Shown here: positions 44,739 through 54,668 of the stretch, piece after piece
Numbering within the stretch: the stretch's first letter is position 1
Layout: each line of letters starts with the position of its first letter
From: JAEINY01 sp942490535
Lineage (GTDB): Bacteria > Bacteroidota > Bacteroidia > Bacteroidales > Marinilabiliaceae
Direction of reading: 5' to 3'
Length of the DNA stretch: 64,000 nt
NCBI GenBank assembly: GCA_942490535.1
Contig: CALNXQ010000005.1
Coordinates: 434,001-498,000, forward strand
Notes under the pieces: generated by a model
What the model was told of the DNA's origin: nothing
Databases searched by the model: none
What the model saw: only the letters and a program-made list of their open reading frames with translations
Made by a program: the position numbers and the translations under genes

Positions 44739-46190
44739 TTACAATTCTTTTCGCAAACGGGCAACGGGAATATTAAGCTGCTCCCTATATTTAGCGACCG
44801 TGCGCCGGGCAATATTATACGATTTCTCCTTTAATATTTGCGCCAGCTTATCATCGGTCAGCGGTTTCTTTTTATCCTCCGCACCGATGCACTCTTCCAA
44901 AATCATCTTTATCTCGCGCGTACTCACTTCTTCACCGGAATCCGTTTGCATCCCTTCCGAAAAGAAATATTTCAAGGCAAAAATCCCAAAATGTGTTTGA
45001 ATGTATTTACTGTTGGACACCCTTGAAATGGTGGATATGTCCAGGTTTGTCTTATCCGCGATATCTTTCAGAATCATGGGCCGCAAGCGCATCTCATCGC
45101 CTTCAATAAAATACTCGCGCTGATAGTCCAGGATGGCTTCCATCACCAACATTAAGGTATTCTGACGTTGTTTGATGGCATCAATAAACCATTTGGCAGA
45201 GTCCAGTTTTTGCTTGACAAACATAACGGCGTCCTTTTTATCCTGGGACTGATTCTTTTTGTTGGTGCTGTAATCCTCCAACATATCCGCATATGTATTG
45301 CTGATACGCAACTCAGGTACATTGCGATTATTCAGCGTCAATTGAAATTTATCGTCATCTTCGAGTTCCAGAATAAAATCGGGAATAATGTGCTGCACCG
45401 TTTTAGTCATGGGATTACTATAAGAACTACCCGGCTTTGGATTAAGTTTTAAAATCTCGCCAAGGGCATCTTTCAGCTCGTCCTCCTGAATGTGCAGACG
45501 TTTGGTAATCTTATCGTAATGCTTACGGGTAAACTCATCGAAGTGATAACGCAATACCTGAAAGGCGTTTTCCACATCCGGAATCGACCGATCCTTTCGT
45601 TTCATCTGTAACAGAAGACATTCCTGGAGATCACGTGCTCCCACACCAGGTGGGTCAAAATCCTGAACAATCTCCAATATATCCAATGCTTCCCGTTCAT
45701 CAATCTCAATATTCTGAGAGAACGCCAGATCATCAATGATTTCATCGACCTCACGCCGCAAATAACCGTCCTCATCAATATTTCCAATGATATATTCGGC
45801 AATCATACGTTGATGCTCACTGATCATCCGTAATCCTAATTGAGAAATTAAATGCTCATGAAACGTAGCTCCGGTTGAAAATGGTATGTCTTCGTGTTTA
45901 TCGTCTTTAGAGAAATTACGCGATTGCAATTTATAGGCCGGAATATCTTCATCGCGAATGTAATCATCAATGGAGAGCTCATCCCGCTCCGATTCCTTTT
46001 CACGTACTTCCGGTTCATCTTTGTCAGGGTCCTGCTGCTCACGCTCCAACTCCAACACCGGATTCTCCTCCAACTCCTTTTTTATGCGCTGCTCTAACTG
46101 AGCGGTCGGAACTTCCAACAGCTTGATCACCTGTATTTGTAGAGGTGATAGTTTTTGAAGCAGCTTTTGCTGTAAACTTTGCTTTAACAT
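44739..46190 (-). CDS. rpoN: RNA polymerase sigma-54 factor
   Basis: 483 residues. Region I is the Gln/Leu-rich N-terminus (LKQSLQQKLLQKLSPLQIQV) that contacts activators, followed by an acidic region II and the core-binding domain (YIIGNIDEDGYLRREVDEI, DPPGVGARDLQECLLLQ). The C-terminal helix-turn-helix has DISTISRVSNSKYIQTHFG, and the RpoN box is ARRTVAKYREQL. It directs transcription from -24/-12 promoters with an AAA+ activator; none is encoded in this window. Confidence 0.97.
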   Translation of the reverse strand: MLKQSLQQKLLQKLSPLQIQVIKLLEVPTAQLEQRIKKELEENPVLELEREQQDPDKDEPEVREKESERDELSIDDYIRDEDIPAYKLQSRNFSKDDKHEDIPFSTGATFHEHLISQLGLRMISEHQRMIAEYIIGNIDEDGYLRREVDEIIDDLAFSQNIEIDEREALDILEIVQDFDPPGVGARDLQECLLLQMKRKDRSIPDVENAFQVLRYHFDEFTRKHYDKITKRLHIQEDELKDALGEILKLNPKPGSSYSNPMTKTVQHIIPDFILELEDDDKFQLTLNNRNVPELRISNTYADMLEDYSTNKKNQSQDKKDAVMFVKQKLDSAKWFIDAIKQRQNTLMLVMEAILDYQREYFIEGDEMRLRPMILKDIADKTNLDISTISRVSNSKYIQTHFGIFALKYFFSEGMQTDSGEEVSTREIKMILEECIGAEDKKKPLTDDKLAQILKEKSYNIARRTVAKYREQLNIPVARLRKEL

Positions 46191-46353
46191 TCCCTAATTA
46201 CTTAATGCAAACTTCCTGTATATTTCTGATATCTGCAAATTCAATTCTCACTACAAATCCAAGAAATAGTTTGAAACATGCCTTTCAACAAAATTAAGAT
46301 TTATTCAGCAAAAGCAGTATTACAAGCCAACTTTTTGCCCGCTTACGTAAAAG

Positions 46354-46385
46354 AAAAGCCGGAATCTTGAGGAAACCGGCTTTTT
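46354..46385. terminator. Terminator after asnS
   Basis: AAAAGCCGG (46354-46362) pairs with CCGGCTTTT (46376-46384). It lies between asnS and rpoN, both on the minus strand, and so separates them. Confidence 0.85.
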
Positions 46386-46407
46386 CGATCATATAATGAG
46401 GTATTTG

Positions 46408-47856
46408 TTAAAATTCAGCAGTTTTCGGTGCACGTGGGAATGGGATCACATCACGGATATTACCCATACCGGTTACAAAAAGCATCAAACGTTCAAAACC
46501 CAATCCAAACCCACTGTGAGGAACTGATCCAAAACGGCGCGTATCCAGGTACCACCACATTTCTTCCTGAGGAATATCCATTTCTTTCATCCGGTTCGTC
46601 AGCTTTTCATAGCTTTCTTCACGCTGGGAACCCCCAATAATTTCGCCAATCTGTGGAAACAACACATCCATGGCCCGAACCGTTTGTCCATCCGCATTCA
46701 ATTTCATGTAAAAGGCCTTGATATCTTTCGGATAATCGGTTAAGATCACCGGTTTCATAAAGTGTTTCTCCACCAGGTAACGCTCATGTTCCGACTGCAA
46801 ATCACTGCCAAAACCATCAATTGGATACTTAAACTTACCTTTTTTATTGGGCTTCGAGTTTTTCAGAATATCGATGGCCTCCGTATAAGTCAAGCGAATG
46901 AAATCATTATCCTTCACAAAACGCAACTTTTCGATCAACTCCATTGACCGTTCACCCGCCTTTTTATCTTTCTCCTCTTCCAGCAAACGGTTACTTAAAA
47001 ACTCCAGATCATCCTTGCAATTGGTCAATGCATAATTGATCAAATACTTCAGAAATTCCTCCGCCAGATCCATATTGTCATCCAGATCATAGAATGCCAT
47101 CTCTGGTTCGATCATCCAGAATTCAGCGAGGTGACGAGACGTGTTGGAATTCTCAGCACGGAAAGTGGGGCCAAAGGTATAAATCTCACCCATTGCCAAT
47201 GCAGCTAACTCCCCTTCCAACTGACCGGACACCGTCAGGTTAGTCGCCTTACCAAAAAAGTCCTCCGAATAATCAATATGCCCTTCTTCTGTACGTGGCG
47301 GGTTAGTCATATCTAAAGTGGTTACTTTAAACATTTCACCAGCGCCCTCGGCATCTGAAGAAGTAATAATGGGTGTGTGTATATTAACAAACCCTTTTTT
47401 AGTGTAAAATTCATGCACGGCAAAAATCATGGCGTGACGAATACGCGCAATGGCACCAAAGGTATTGGTACGGTACCGCAAATGAGCAATCTCCCTTAAA
47501 AACTCAAGACTGTGTTTTTTGGGCTGAAGCGGATATTTCTCCGGATCACAATCACCTAATATTTCTATTTCCCGGGCCAAAATTTCAACTTTCTGCCCAC
47601 TTCCCTGAGATTCATTGATCTCGCCGGTGATTGAAATAGCTGAACCGGTTGTAATCCGTTTCAACAAAGCTTCATCAAAGGCAGGTACATCAACAACAAT
47701 TTGTAAATTATGGATACATGACCCGTCGTTTAATGCCACAAAATTGACGTGCTTATTCCCACGCTTTGTCCTTACCCAGCCTTTCACATTGACTTGTTTG
47801 CCGTATTCATCCGACGACAGCAGATCTGAAATTTTAATCCGACGTATCTGTTCCAT
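46408..47856 (-). CDS. asnS: Asparaginyl-tRNA synthetase
   Basis: 482 residues. The N-terminal OB fold for anticodon binding (VNVKGWVRTKRGNKHVNFVA) is followed by a class II core: motif 2 FRAENSNTSRHLAEFWMIEPE and motif 3 GFGLGFERLMLFVTGMGNIRDVIPFPR. The AsnRS-type FFGKATNLTVSGQLEGE segment separates it from AspRS. It charges tRNA-Asn directly. A promoter lies about 27-34 bases upstream of the ATG at 47856. Confidence 0.98.
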   Translation of the reverse strand: MEQIRRIKISDLLSSDEYGKQVNVKGWVRTKRGNKHVNFVALNDGSCIHNLQIVVDVPAFDEALLKRITTGSAISITGEINESQGSGQKVEILAREIEILGDCDPEKYPLQPKKHSLEFLREIAHLRYRTNTFGAIARIRHAMIFAVHEFYTKKGFVNIHTPIITSSDAEGAGEMFKVTTLDMTNPPRTEEGHIDYSEDFFGKATNLTVSGQLEGELAALAMGEIYTFGPTFRAENSNTSRHLAEFWMIEPEMAFYDLDDNMDLAEEFLKYLINYALTNCKDDLEFLSNRLLEEEKDKKAGERSMELIEKLRFVKDNDFIRLTYTEAIDILKNSKPNKKGKFKYPIDGFGSDLQSEHERYLVEKHFMKPVILTDYPKDIKAFYMKLNADGQTVRAMDVLFPQIGEIIGGSQREESYEKLTNRMKEMDIPQEEMWWYLDTRRFGSVPHSGFGLGFERLMLFVTGMGNIRDVIPFPRAPKTAEF

Positions 47857-47882
47857 GTTAAAAATCTTTATTTACAGAATTG

Positions 47883-47890
47883 CAAAATTA
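47883..47890 (-). promoter_or_regulatory. Candidate -7 promoter box of asnS
   Basis: TAATTTTG on the minus strand, an exact TAnnTTTG match 26 bases upstream of the ATG. Confidence 0.45.
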
Positions 47891-47967
47891 ATGATTTGTT
47901 TTTATTGTGAGTGGATTCACTTAATAAATGAAGGTGATTTCATGAATAATTAGCATCAACTGCAATA

Positions 47968-47994
47968 AAAAAGGTGGCCAAACTGACCACCTTC
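47968..47994 (-). terminator. Terminator after the T9SS-type secreted-protein gene
   Basis: AAGGTGG (47971-47977) pairs with CCACCTT (47987-47993). A T run follows on the minus strand. Confidence 0.75.
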
Positions 47995-48017
47995 TCAATA
48001 TCGTATCGTTAAACTAA

Positions 48018-48803
48018 CTACTTTTTAATGAAGCGGTCCATTTTCGTATCATAATTAATATAGTATTTCCCTTTTTCCAGTCCGCCTACTTTCACATTAT
48101 CACCATACCCTTTAAATACAATGCCACCATACTCGTCATATATTTCATACATAGTAGGCGCTGAAAAATTGATCACATCATCCACTCGGGCTGGCGAAAA
48201 AGTAACCTCGGGTTTAACCGAAATGCTTTTTATCTCTTCGGAGTAACGAGGCTTGTTGCGATAATCGACCTGCTTAATGCGGAATTTATTCTCGCCACTG
48301 TGCAATCGCACTGGAGCTGTATAGTTATTCGGACCGGATGTACCAATGCCTTGGATTTCTCCCACTTTCACCCATTTGTTCCATCGGAATTGTTCAACTA
48401 TAAAAGGTAATTGTCCCGATTCCTTTTGAGCTGACCATAGAATTTTATCGTTCTCCACACTGAGTTTATCGATGCTAAAAGTAGCCCGCGGGTTTAAAAC
48501 TTCTGGATTCAACACCTTTGGTGCACAATCATCTTTGTACCGAATAGTTACGGTCAACGGTGTACCAACGGTAAAATCATAGACTCCCAAATCAATTTCG
48601 AAAGCACTGGAGTTGATTTCATCCGTTGTTGTGAGCCCATTAACGGTTACTTCGTAAATACAAAAACCGACACCTGTTGCAGCAAATGGATTTTTTACGT
48701 ATAAATTATCGCCCTGAAAGGTACCCCTTAGCACCATTTCACCTGCATTTACCGTGACTAAGCAAATGACAGCCGCAACGAATGAAAATAATATTCTTTT
48801 CAT
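48018..48803 (-). CDS. Secreted protein with a type IX secretion-like C-terminus
   Basis: 261 residues. A signal peptide (MKRILFSFVAAVICLVTVNA) is followed by beta-sandwich-like regions. The C-terminus (INFSAPTMYEIYDEYGGIVF, then KGYGDNVKVGGLEKGKYYIN and YDTKMDRFIKK) has the shape of a Por-secretion-tail sorting domain: a Y-x-IYD strand, a G-x-V segment, L-x-KG-x-YYI and a basic end. This implies export by the T9SS machinery, in keeping with gldA at 53 kb. The mature part (GEMVLRGTFQGDNLYVKNPF) is not a family I can name. Confidence 0.72.
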   Translation of the reverse strand: MKRILFSFVAAVICLVTVNAGEMVLRGTFQGDNLYVKNPFAATGVGFCIYEVTVNGLTTTDEINSSAFEIDLGVYDFTVGTPLTVTIRYKDDCAPKVLNPEVLNPRATFSIDKLSVENDKILWSAQKESGQLPFIVEQFRWNKWVKVGEIQGIGTSGPNNYTAPVRLHSGENKFRIKQVDYRNKPRYSEEIKSISVKPEVTFSPARVDDVINFSAPTMYEIYDEYGGIVFKGYGDNVKVGGLEKGKYYINYDTKMDRFIKK

Positions 48804-48935
48804 GAAGGTTAGATTCTATATTATATTTTGCGTGATGCAATTTAAAAAAACATAATCATCATTGCAAAAAATTCATTCCCACTTATTAAGAAAAATCCAT
48901 AATTCGCACATATTCTTTGACCAAAAAGAGATTCC

Positions 48936-50798
48936 TTATTGTGGATCAATCCAGTCACCGTGTTCTTTAATGAGATCGATAAGCGCTTCAACTGCCTCCG
49001 CACCAGGTAAATTTCGCTTTATTAACATCCTGTTTTTAAACAAACTAACCTTATCCGGACCGGAACCAATATAACCATAATCGGCATCAGCCATCTCCCC
49101 AACCCCATTCACAATACACCCCATTACGCCAATCTTTAATCCTTTAAGATGCGAAGTGCGTAATTTTATTTGTTTTGTAGTTTCTTGCAAATTAAACAGG
49201 GTTCGACCGCAGCCCGGACAGGAAATAAATTCCGTTTTGGTAAAACGAACACGTGAAGCCTGAAGTATACCAAAGGCAGTTTGAGAAACTATACCGGGAG
49301 ACAGAGGCCCCTCATTCATCAAGCATAAACCATCTGCGAACCCATCCAATAACAATAATCCGGCATCTGCTGCTGATTTAATTTGAAAATCTTCGGCCTC
49401 ATCCTCGCCATATGCATTTACAAGTACGACCGGATGTGTTAAATGATGCTGGTTCAATTTAAAAATGCAAGCCCGTTGCTCTACCGGCCTGTTTATATGC
49501 TCAGAGCTTAATAAAATTACAACCTGAGAATGCAATGCCAACCTATTCAGAACTCCTGCAGTCAACTCCGAATAAGTTAATTGAAGAAAAAGAGGTTGAT
49601 CCACTACTTCCTGCTCTAAAAACTGACCTGTAGTTAAAACCGGAAAGATGTTTTTGGGATTCGAAAGCGTTTTCCACGCTTCATAGCCCGTAAGATATTT
49701 CTGATCCGTTAACAAATCGGCGGGATTAATTTCCGGCAACCAATAAAAATCTGGTACTTGTTCGTATGAAACGTGATCCGACAGACCAATTACCACCGGC
49801 ACCTGGTCACCTCCTATGGAAAGTACTGCATGCGTTTTTCGGCGATTGAATTCATAAGGTGTGAAATCCATAACGGGAACTGCTGGAATTTCGATATGAT
49901 GGCTTCGCTTACCAATGTAATCGACTAATTTTTTGGCCACCGGCACTTCTTTCTCAGGCTCTTCCGTCAGCGACACGCGAATGGTGTCGCCCAATCCATC
50001 GGCCAAAAGCGCCCCTGAACCCACTGCCGATTTGATTCGTCCCTCATCTTCACTGCCGGCCTCTGTAACCCCCAGATGAAGTGGATAATTCATCCCCTCC
50101 GCCTTCATGGCGCTCACCAACAAACGTACCGTATGCACCATGATGCGCGTGTTGCTGGCCTTTATACTCAACACAATGGCGTTAAAGTCATAGGACCGGC
50201 AAATGCGAAGGTACTCCATGCAGGCTTCTACCATACCTTGCGGGGTATCCCCATATTTACTCATGATGCGATCAGACAGTGACCCATGATTGGTGCCTAC
50301 TCGAATGGCTGTACCATGTATCTGACATGTATCGAGAAAAGGAATCAGCTTTTGCTTAACCAGTTCCAATTCCTCCTGGTACGCCTCATCCGTATAATCA
50401 ATAAGATCAAACTTTTTAGCACCACCGGCAAAATTTCCGGGATTGATACGGACCTTTTCAATTAATTGAGCCGCAATTTCGGCAGCATTGGGATTAAAGT
50501 GAATATCAGCGACCAGTGGAGAGGTATACCCTTTATCGGTCAGGATCTGTTTAATGGGCCCAAGGCTGCGTGCCTCCCGGCGTCCTTGCGTGGTGATGCG
50601 AACAATATCAGCACCCGCATCCAGTATTCGAATTACCTGATCAGCTGTCGCCTGAACATCCAGGGTATTGGTTGTAGTCATCGACTGAATTTGAATGGGA
50701 GACTGACCACCGATAATTTTGTTACCAACCTTTACTTCACATGTATGATTACGACGATAATTAAAGAGATCGTCACAGAAACTATTTTGACTCACCAC
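48936..50798 (-). CDS. ispG: 4-hydroxy-3-methylbut-2-enyl-diphosphate synthase, long form
   Basis: 620 residues, against ~370 for the E. coli enzyme. The N-terminal TIM barrel (VKVGNKIIGGQSPIQIQSMT) is followed by an insertion of about 200 residues (about 300-500), as in plants, Chlamydiae and Bacteroidota. The C-terminal [4Fe-4S] domain follows with CPGCGRTLFNL and GVMGCIVNGVGEMADADYGY supplying the three Cys. It makes HMBPP in the MEP isoprenoid pathway. ispD, an earlier enzyme of the same pathway, lies at 60.4 kb, but the two are not in one operon. Confidence 0.96.
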   Translation of the reverse strand: MVSQNSFCDDLFNYRRNHTCEVKVGNKIIGGQSPIQIQSMTTTNTLDVQATADQVIRILDAGADIVRITTQGRREARSLGPIKQILTDKGYTSPLVADIHFNPNAAEIAAQLIEKVRINPGNFAGGAKKFDLIDYTDEAYQEELELVKQKLIPFLDTCQIHGTAIRVGTNHGSLSDRIMSKYGDTPQGMVEACMEYLRICRSYDFNAIVLSIKASNTRIMVHTVRLLVSAMKAEGMNYPLHLGVTEAGSEDEGRIKSAVGSGALLADGLGDTIRVSLTEEPEKEVPVAKKLVDYIGKRSHHIEIPAVPVMDFTPYEFNRRKTHAVLSIGGDQVPVVIGLSDHVSYEQVPDFYWLPEINPADLLTDQKYLTGYEAWKTLSNPKNIFPVLTTGQFLEQEVVDQPLFLQLTYSELTAGVLNRLALHSQVVILLSSEHINRPVEQRACIFKLNQHHLTHPVVLVNAYGEDEAEDFQIKSAADAGLLLLDGFADGLCLMNEGPLSPGIVSQTAFGILQASRVRFTKTEFISCPGCGRTLFNLQETTKQIKLRTSHLKGLKIGVMGCIVNGVGEMADADYGYIGSGPDKVSLFKNRMLIKRNLPGAEAVEALIDLIKEHGDWIDPQ

Positions 50799-50860
50799 TC
50801 ACCAATTTGGATTGATTACGCTTTGACTTCATTGCACGATCCTTCACCTAAGAATCTCGA

Positions 50861-50868
50861 CAAATGTA
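50861..50868 (-). promoter_or_regulatory. Candidate -7 promoter box of ispG
   Basis: TACATTTG on the minus strand, an exact TAnnTTTG match 62 bases upstream of the ATG at 50798. Confidence 0.45.
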
Positions 50869-50923
50869 AGAAATTGCCTCTCGTTTTCATGAAACATAGC
50901 CCCACTAAAATGAAATCAGCACA

Positions 50924-52732
50924 TTAATTTTTTTTGAAATCAAACGGAAGTGGATGGGTAAAGAAGAATGTTGTTCCCATGCCGACTTCTGATTCAACCC
51001 AAATAGTACCACCTAAAATCTCTACGAAGGATTTGGAGATGGAAAGCCCTAATCCAGCACCGCCATATTTTTTAGCAACTTCTGATTCCCCCTGATCAAA
51101 CCGGTCAAATATTTTTCGATGCAAAGAGCGCTTAATCCCAATACCCGTATCTTTAACATGCATGAGCACATGATCGTGACGCACCACATAGCCAATCTCG
51201 ACATAACCTTTACTGGTAAATTTTAAAGAGTTGCCGACTAAATTAATGAGAATCTGTTTAAACTTAGATTTTTTTGTTTTTAGCAAAACACTTTGATGAT
51301 CAGCTGGCGTTTTTGAAATCAGGCTGACATTGATCATTTTAGCCTTGGGCTGAAAAAAAGTAATGATTTCACTAATTGTACTATTAACATCCACCGTTTC
51401 CGTTTCCGTGACTGTGCGACCAGATTCAATTTCAGCCAGGCTGATAATATCATTCACAATGGATAAAAGCTGCTCCCCACTTTTTATTATAATGGATGAA
51501 TACGCACTGGCTAATTCGCCAGGCAGAGTAGGGTCTGTCATCATATCGGCAAAACCAATGATCCCATTCAACGGCGTTCGAATTTCGTGAGACATATTCT
51601 GCAGAAAAGCGGTTTTCATCCGTTCACTCTCCTCAGCTGCATTTTTAGCAATCGCCAGATTATCATTAATCTGTTCAATTTCTTTATTACGCTCCAAAAG
51701 TTCCAGGTTCAGCTGCCGGTACTCAGTATTCTTGAGCCGCAAAATTTCCTCATTTTCACGCAATCGCTTTTCATTTTCAATGCGAAGGGTCAAGTCACTG
51801 AACCCGGTCATCACCTTATTACCAAAGACTTTTATGGAAAGCTCCATTTGTAATTGCCGTCCATCCTTGGTTGTCATGCTATAGATACGGGGAGCTGGTT
51901 CCTCCTCACTCCGTTTTGAATAACTTATATCAGAGGTCCACATATCAACCGATTTCTGACGATAGGCATCATCCGGAAATACTTTATAAGACCACACGTC
52001 AATGTTTGGTATTTCGGATAATGAATATCCAAATGTATCCACAAATTTCTGATTGATCTGAATGATTTTTCCATCATTATCCGAGATGCGGATAGGGATG
52101 GGCAAAAAATCAAGCGTTTGAGTCAAATCTTCTTTTGTTTTCTCTAATTCTCTGGTCTTTTCCTGCGACTTCATGACATTATGCTCCATGTAGTAACGCG
52201 ATTGACCGATCATAAATAGCAAGGGAGAGGTTAAAAAAGCAAGGGTTAAAATACTACTGGCCCAGAAAAAAATCGACTCATTAAAATTGATTATCCCCGG
52301 ATCAGCTTCTACCCACCTGGAAATATGAGCAATGGCAATAAGCAATAGAAATAAGGACAAGACGGCAAGAAGCAATAATCCCATCCGTTTGCCATAAAAA
52401 ACAGTGAGAATAATGGGGGGAATCACCAAAATGACTTCCCAGCCCCCTGCGAGCCCAAGTTTTAGCGCACCGATAAGCCCCAATACTCCACCAATTAAAA
52501 CAATGATGGCAATTTTCACCGGAAAGGACAAAGCATTTCTGCCCAAAAAGAGCCCCCATAATACTGCAACAATCAGTGTCTGAAATAAAAACAAATTGGT
52601 CCATCCCATGTGAACCATCCGAAAAAGGGAAGCCCCCAAGGTGGGAATACTGAGTATAGCAAATGCAAGCAGCGCTTTATTCAAAATGCGTTCCTTGACG
52701 GCTAAAACCTGAGGATTGTCAATAAATCTCAT
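50924..52732 (-). CDS. PAS-domain sensor histidine kinase
   Basis: 602 residues from the ATG at 52732 (MRFIDNPQVLAVKERILNKA); a further in-frame ATG at 52765 is possible. Five or six membrane helices occupy the first ~200 residues. A PAS domain follows (LDFLPIPIRISDNDGKIIQ to MTGFSDLTLRIENEKRLREN), then a coiled coil and HisKA with an intact H-box (QNMSHEIRTPLNGIIGFADM, His near residue 380). The HATPase has LVGNSLKFTSKG, VKDTGIGI and YGGAGLGLSISKSFVEILGG. Cognate signal and regulator are unknown: no response regulator is adjacent. Confidence 0.93.
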   Translation of the reverse strand: MRFIDNPQVLAVKERILNKALLAFAILSIPTLGASLFRMVHMGWTNLFLFQTLIVAVLWGLFLGRNALSFPVKIAIIVLIGGVLGLIGALKLGLAGGWEVILVIPPIILTVFYGKRMGLLLLAVLSLFLLLIAIAHISRWVEADPGIINFNESIFFWASSILTLAFLTSPLLFMIGQSRYYMEHNVMKSQEKTRELEKTKEDLTQTLDFLPIPIRISDNDGKIIQINQKFVDTFGYSLSEIPNIDVWSYKVFPDDAYRQKSVDMWTSDISYSKRSEEEPAPRIYSMTTKDGRQLQMELSIKVFGNKVMTGFSDLTLRIENEKRLRENEEILRLKNTEYRQLNLELLERNKEIEQINDNLAIAKNAAEESERMKTAFLQNMSHEIRTPLNGIIGFADMMTDPTLPGELASAYSSIIIKSGEQLLSIVNDIISLAEIESGRTVTETETVDVNSTISEIITFFQPKAKMINVSLISKTPADHQSVLLKTKKSKFKQILINLVGNSLKFTSKGYVEIGYVVRHDHVLMHVKDTGIGIKRSLHRKIFDRFDQGESEVAKKYGGAGLGLSISKSFVEILGGTIWVESEVGMGTTFFFTHPLPFDFKKN

Positions 52733-52971
52733 CTCTTCTTTATCGACTCTTTGGACATAAAACAATATTTATTACCCTTAAAAATAATGAAATCAATGCT
52801 TAATAACAACTGCTTTCCCGAACCTTCCGATAATTTCAAGAAATCATTCTTTATTTCATAGCGTTTAATGGGGTCATACAGGTTTTAATAATCCTGAACA
52901 CCTGTTACTACTTCTGACATAAGGTCTGATTTTGAAAAATTAATACCTTTATGGCACAAAAGGATTGTACT

Positions 52972-53880
52972 ATGTCTATAGCTGTAGAGGCTGTCACCAA
53001 ACTATATGGCCACCAAAAGGCCCTTGATACCGTTTCATTCGATATAAAAACCGGTGAAATTGTCGGCTACCTGGGCCCCAACGGAGCAGGAAAATCAACC
53101 ATGATGAAGATCATTACCGGTTTTTTACCCCAAACCCATGGAACCGTTCAGGTGTGTGGCATTGACACCCGGGAAGACTCGGATGCTTTTCGTCGTAAAA
53201 TAGGCTATTTGCCGGAACATAATCCACTGTATCCGGAAATGTACATTAAGGAGTATTTGAACATGGTGGCCGGAATGTATCATTTATCCAACAAACGGGC
53301 TCGCATCGAAGAGATGATTGAACTGACCGGATTGGGATATGAGCAACACAAGCAGATCGGCGCTTTATCAAAAGGCTATCGCCAACGCGTGGGTCTGGCA
53401 CAGGCCTTGATTCATGATCCGGAAGTATTGATTTTAGACGAACCGACGACAGGCCTGGATCCCAACCAAATTGTGGAAGTCCGCAACCTCATCAAATCAA
53501 TTGGTCGCGAGAAAACGGTGATGCTGAGCACTCACATCATGCAAGAGGTAGAGGCTATTTGCGAAAGGGTGATCATTAGCAACAAAGGACATATTGTTGC
53601 GGATCAAAAAGCGCATGAACTGACCGGTATTAAAAACAATCAGTCCATTGTGGAAATTGAATTTGAAACGCCACCGGATCTCCTAAAACTAGAGCGCATT
53701 GCTGGGGTAATATCGGTTGAAATGACCCCCAAGGGATTCATTCAATTATCGTCAGAATCGGATGTTGATATCCGTAAAGAAGTATTCCGATATGCTGTAT
53801 CCGAAGGACTGGTACTTCTATCAATGAGCCGAAAAGAACAAGGCCTGGAAGAAATTTTCCATGCCTTAACGCATTCGTGA
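52972..53880 (+). CDS. gldA: Gliding-motility ABC transporter ATP-binding protein GldA
   Basis: 302 residues from the ATG at 52972 (MSIAVEAVTKLYG). An upstream ATG at 52951 lies directly against a TACCTTTA box and adds seven unlikely residues. ABC motifs are Walker A LGPNGAGKSTMMKI, Q-loop IGYLPEHNPLYPEMYIKEYL, signature ALSKGYRQRVGLAQALI, Walker B VLILDEPTTGLDP and switch HIMQEVEAICERV. The YLPEHNPLYP Q-loop and STHIMQEVEAICERV are typical of GldA. GldF and GldG, the other parts of the transporter, are not in the window. The product may belong to the gliding/T9SS system or to a general export complex. Confidence 0.85.
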   Translation: MSIAVEAVTKLYGHQKALDTVSFDIKTGEIVGYLGPNGAGKSTMMKIITGFLPQTHGTVQVCGIDTREDSDAFRRKIGYLPEHNPLYPEMYIKEYLNMVAGMYHLSNKRARIEEMIELTGLGYEQHKQIGALSKGYRQRVGLAQALIHDPEVLILDEPTTGLDPNQIVEVRNLIKSIGREKTVMLSTHIMQEVEAICERVIISNKGHIVADQKAHELTGIKNNQSIVEIEFETPPDLLKLERIAGVISVEMTPKGFIQLSSESDVDIRKEVFRYAVSEGLVLLSMSRKEQGLEEIFHALTHS

Positions 53881-53933
53881 AACTTATATCAGAGAAAAGA
53901 ATATTCCCATTTTGCGCTTTCTTGAGCTGTAAA

Positions 53934-54572
53934 CTAAGGAGCCAAACGTGAAATCGTCCATCCGTTTCCATCTTTATTATATTGAAAACGGTCATGCAAT
54001 CGGCTGGCCCGTCCCTGCCAAAATTCAATCCGGTGCGGTAAAACGTGATAACCGCCCCAATGATTGGGTCGAGGAATTAGTTGATTGGCATATTTTTCTG
54101 TTATTTCATCATATTGTTGCTGTAAATCAACTGCATCATCAATGGGTGAACTTTGCTGTGAAACCCACGCGCCAATGCGACTTTCACGGGGCCGTGACTG
54201 AAAATAGGCGTCCGATTCTTCAGGTGTCGCTTTTTCAATGCATCCTTCAATTCGCACCTGACGCTCCAACTCCGGCCAAAAAAAATTAAGCGCTACATAA
54301 GGTTGTTTTCCCATATCCTGTCCCTTGGCACTTTCATAATTGGTAAAAAAAGTAAAACCCCAATCAGATGTATCCTTTAATAACACAATCCGACTGGCCG
54401 GAAACCCCATCTCATTAACCGTCGCCAGATTCATGGCGGTAGGTTCATGACAACCTGAATCCAGTGCGTCCTTCATCCACTTTTTAAACTGTTCAATGGG
54501 ATTTGCTACTAAATCCTCGCGCCGCAGCACCGCTTTAGTATATTCCTTCCGTATTCCTGATAACTCTTGCAT
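53934..54572 (-). CDS. pdxH: Pyridoxamine 5'-phosphate oxidase
   Basis: 212 residues from the ATG at 54572 (MQELSGIRKEYTKAVLRRED), matching the family start. The longer frame to 54644 runs into the divergent gene region. FMN and substrate motifs are intact: ASRIVLLKDTSDWGFTFFTN, VALNFFWPELERQVRIEG, SRPRESRIGAWVSQQSSPI and WGGYHVLPHRIEFWQGRASR with the closing RLAP. It oxidises PNP/PMP to pyridoxal 5'-phosphate. It is divergent from the cobalamin adenosyltransferase gene. Confidence 0.96.
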   Translation of the reverse strand: MQELSGIRKEYTKAVLRREDLVANPIEQFKKWMKDALDSGCHEPTAMNLATVNEMGFPASRIVLLKDTSDWGFTFFTNYESAKGQDMGKQPYVALNFFWPELERQVRIEGCIEKATPEESDAYFQSRPRESRIGAWVSQQSSPIDDAVDLQQQYDEITEKYANQLIPRPNHWGGYHVLPHRIEFWQGRASRLHDRFQYNKDGNGWTISRLAP

Positions 54573-54668
54573 AACAACAAATCTATTCCAATATACCACT
54601 TCAACATTTCTGACTCTTCGTTGTTCAATTACTTCAACACACAATTGAAATTAGAAACAAATACTATC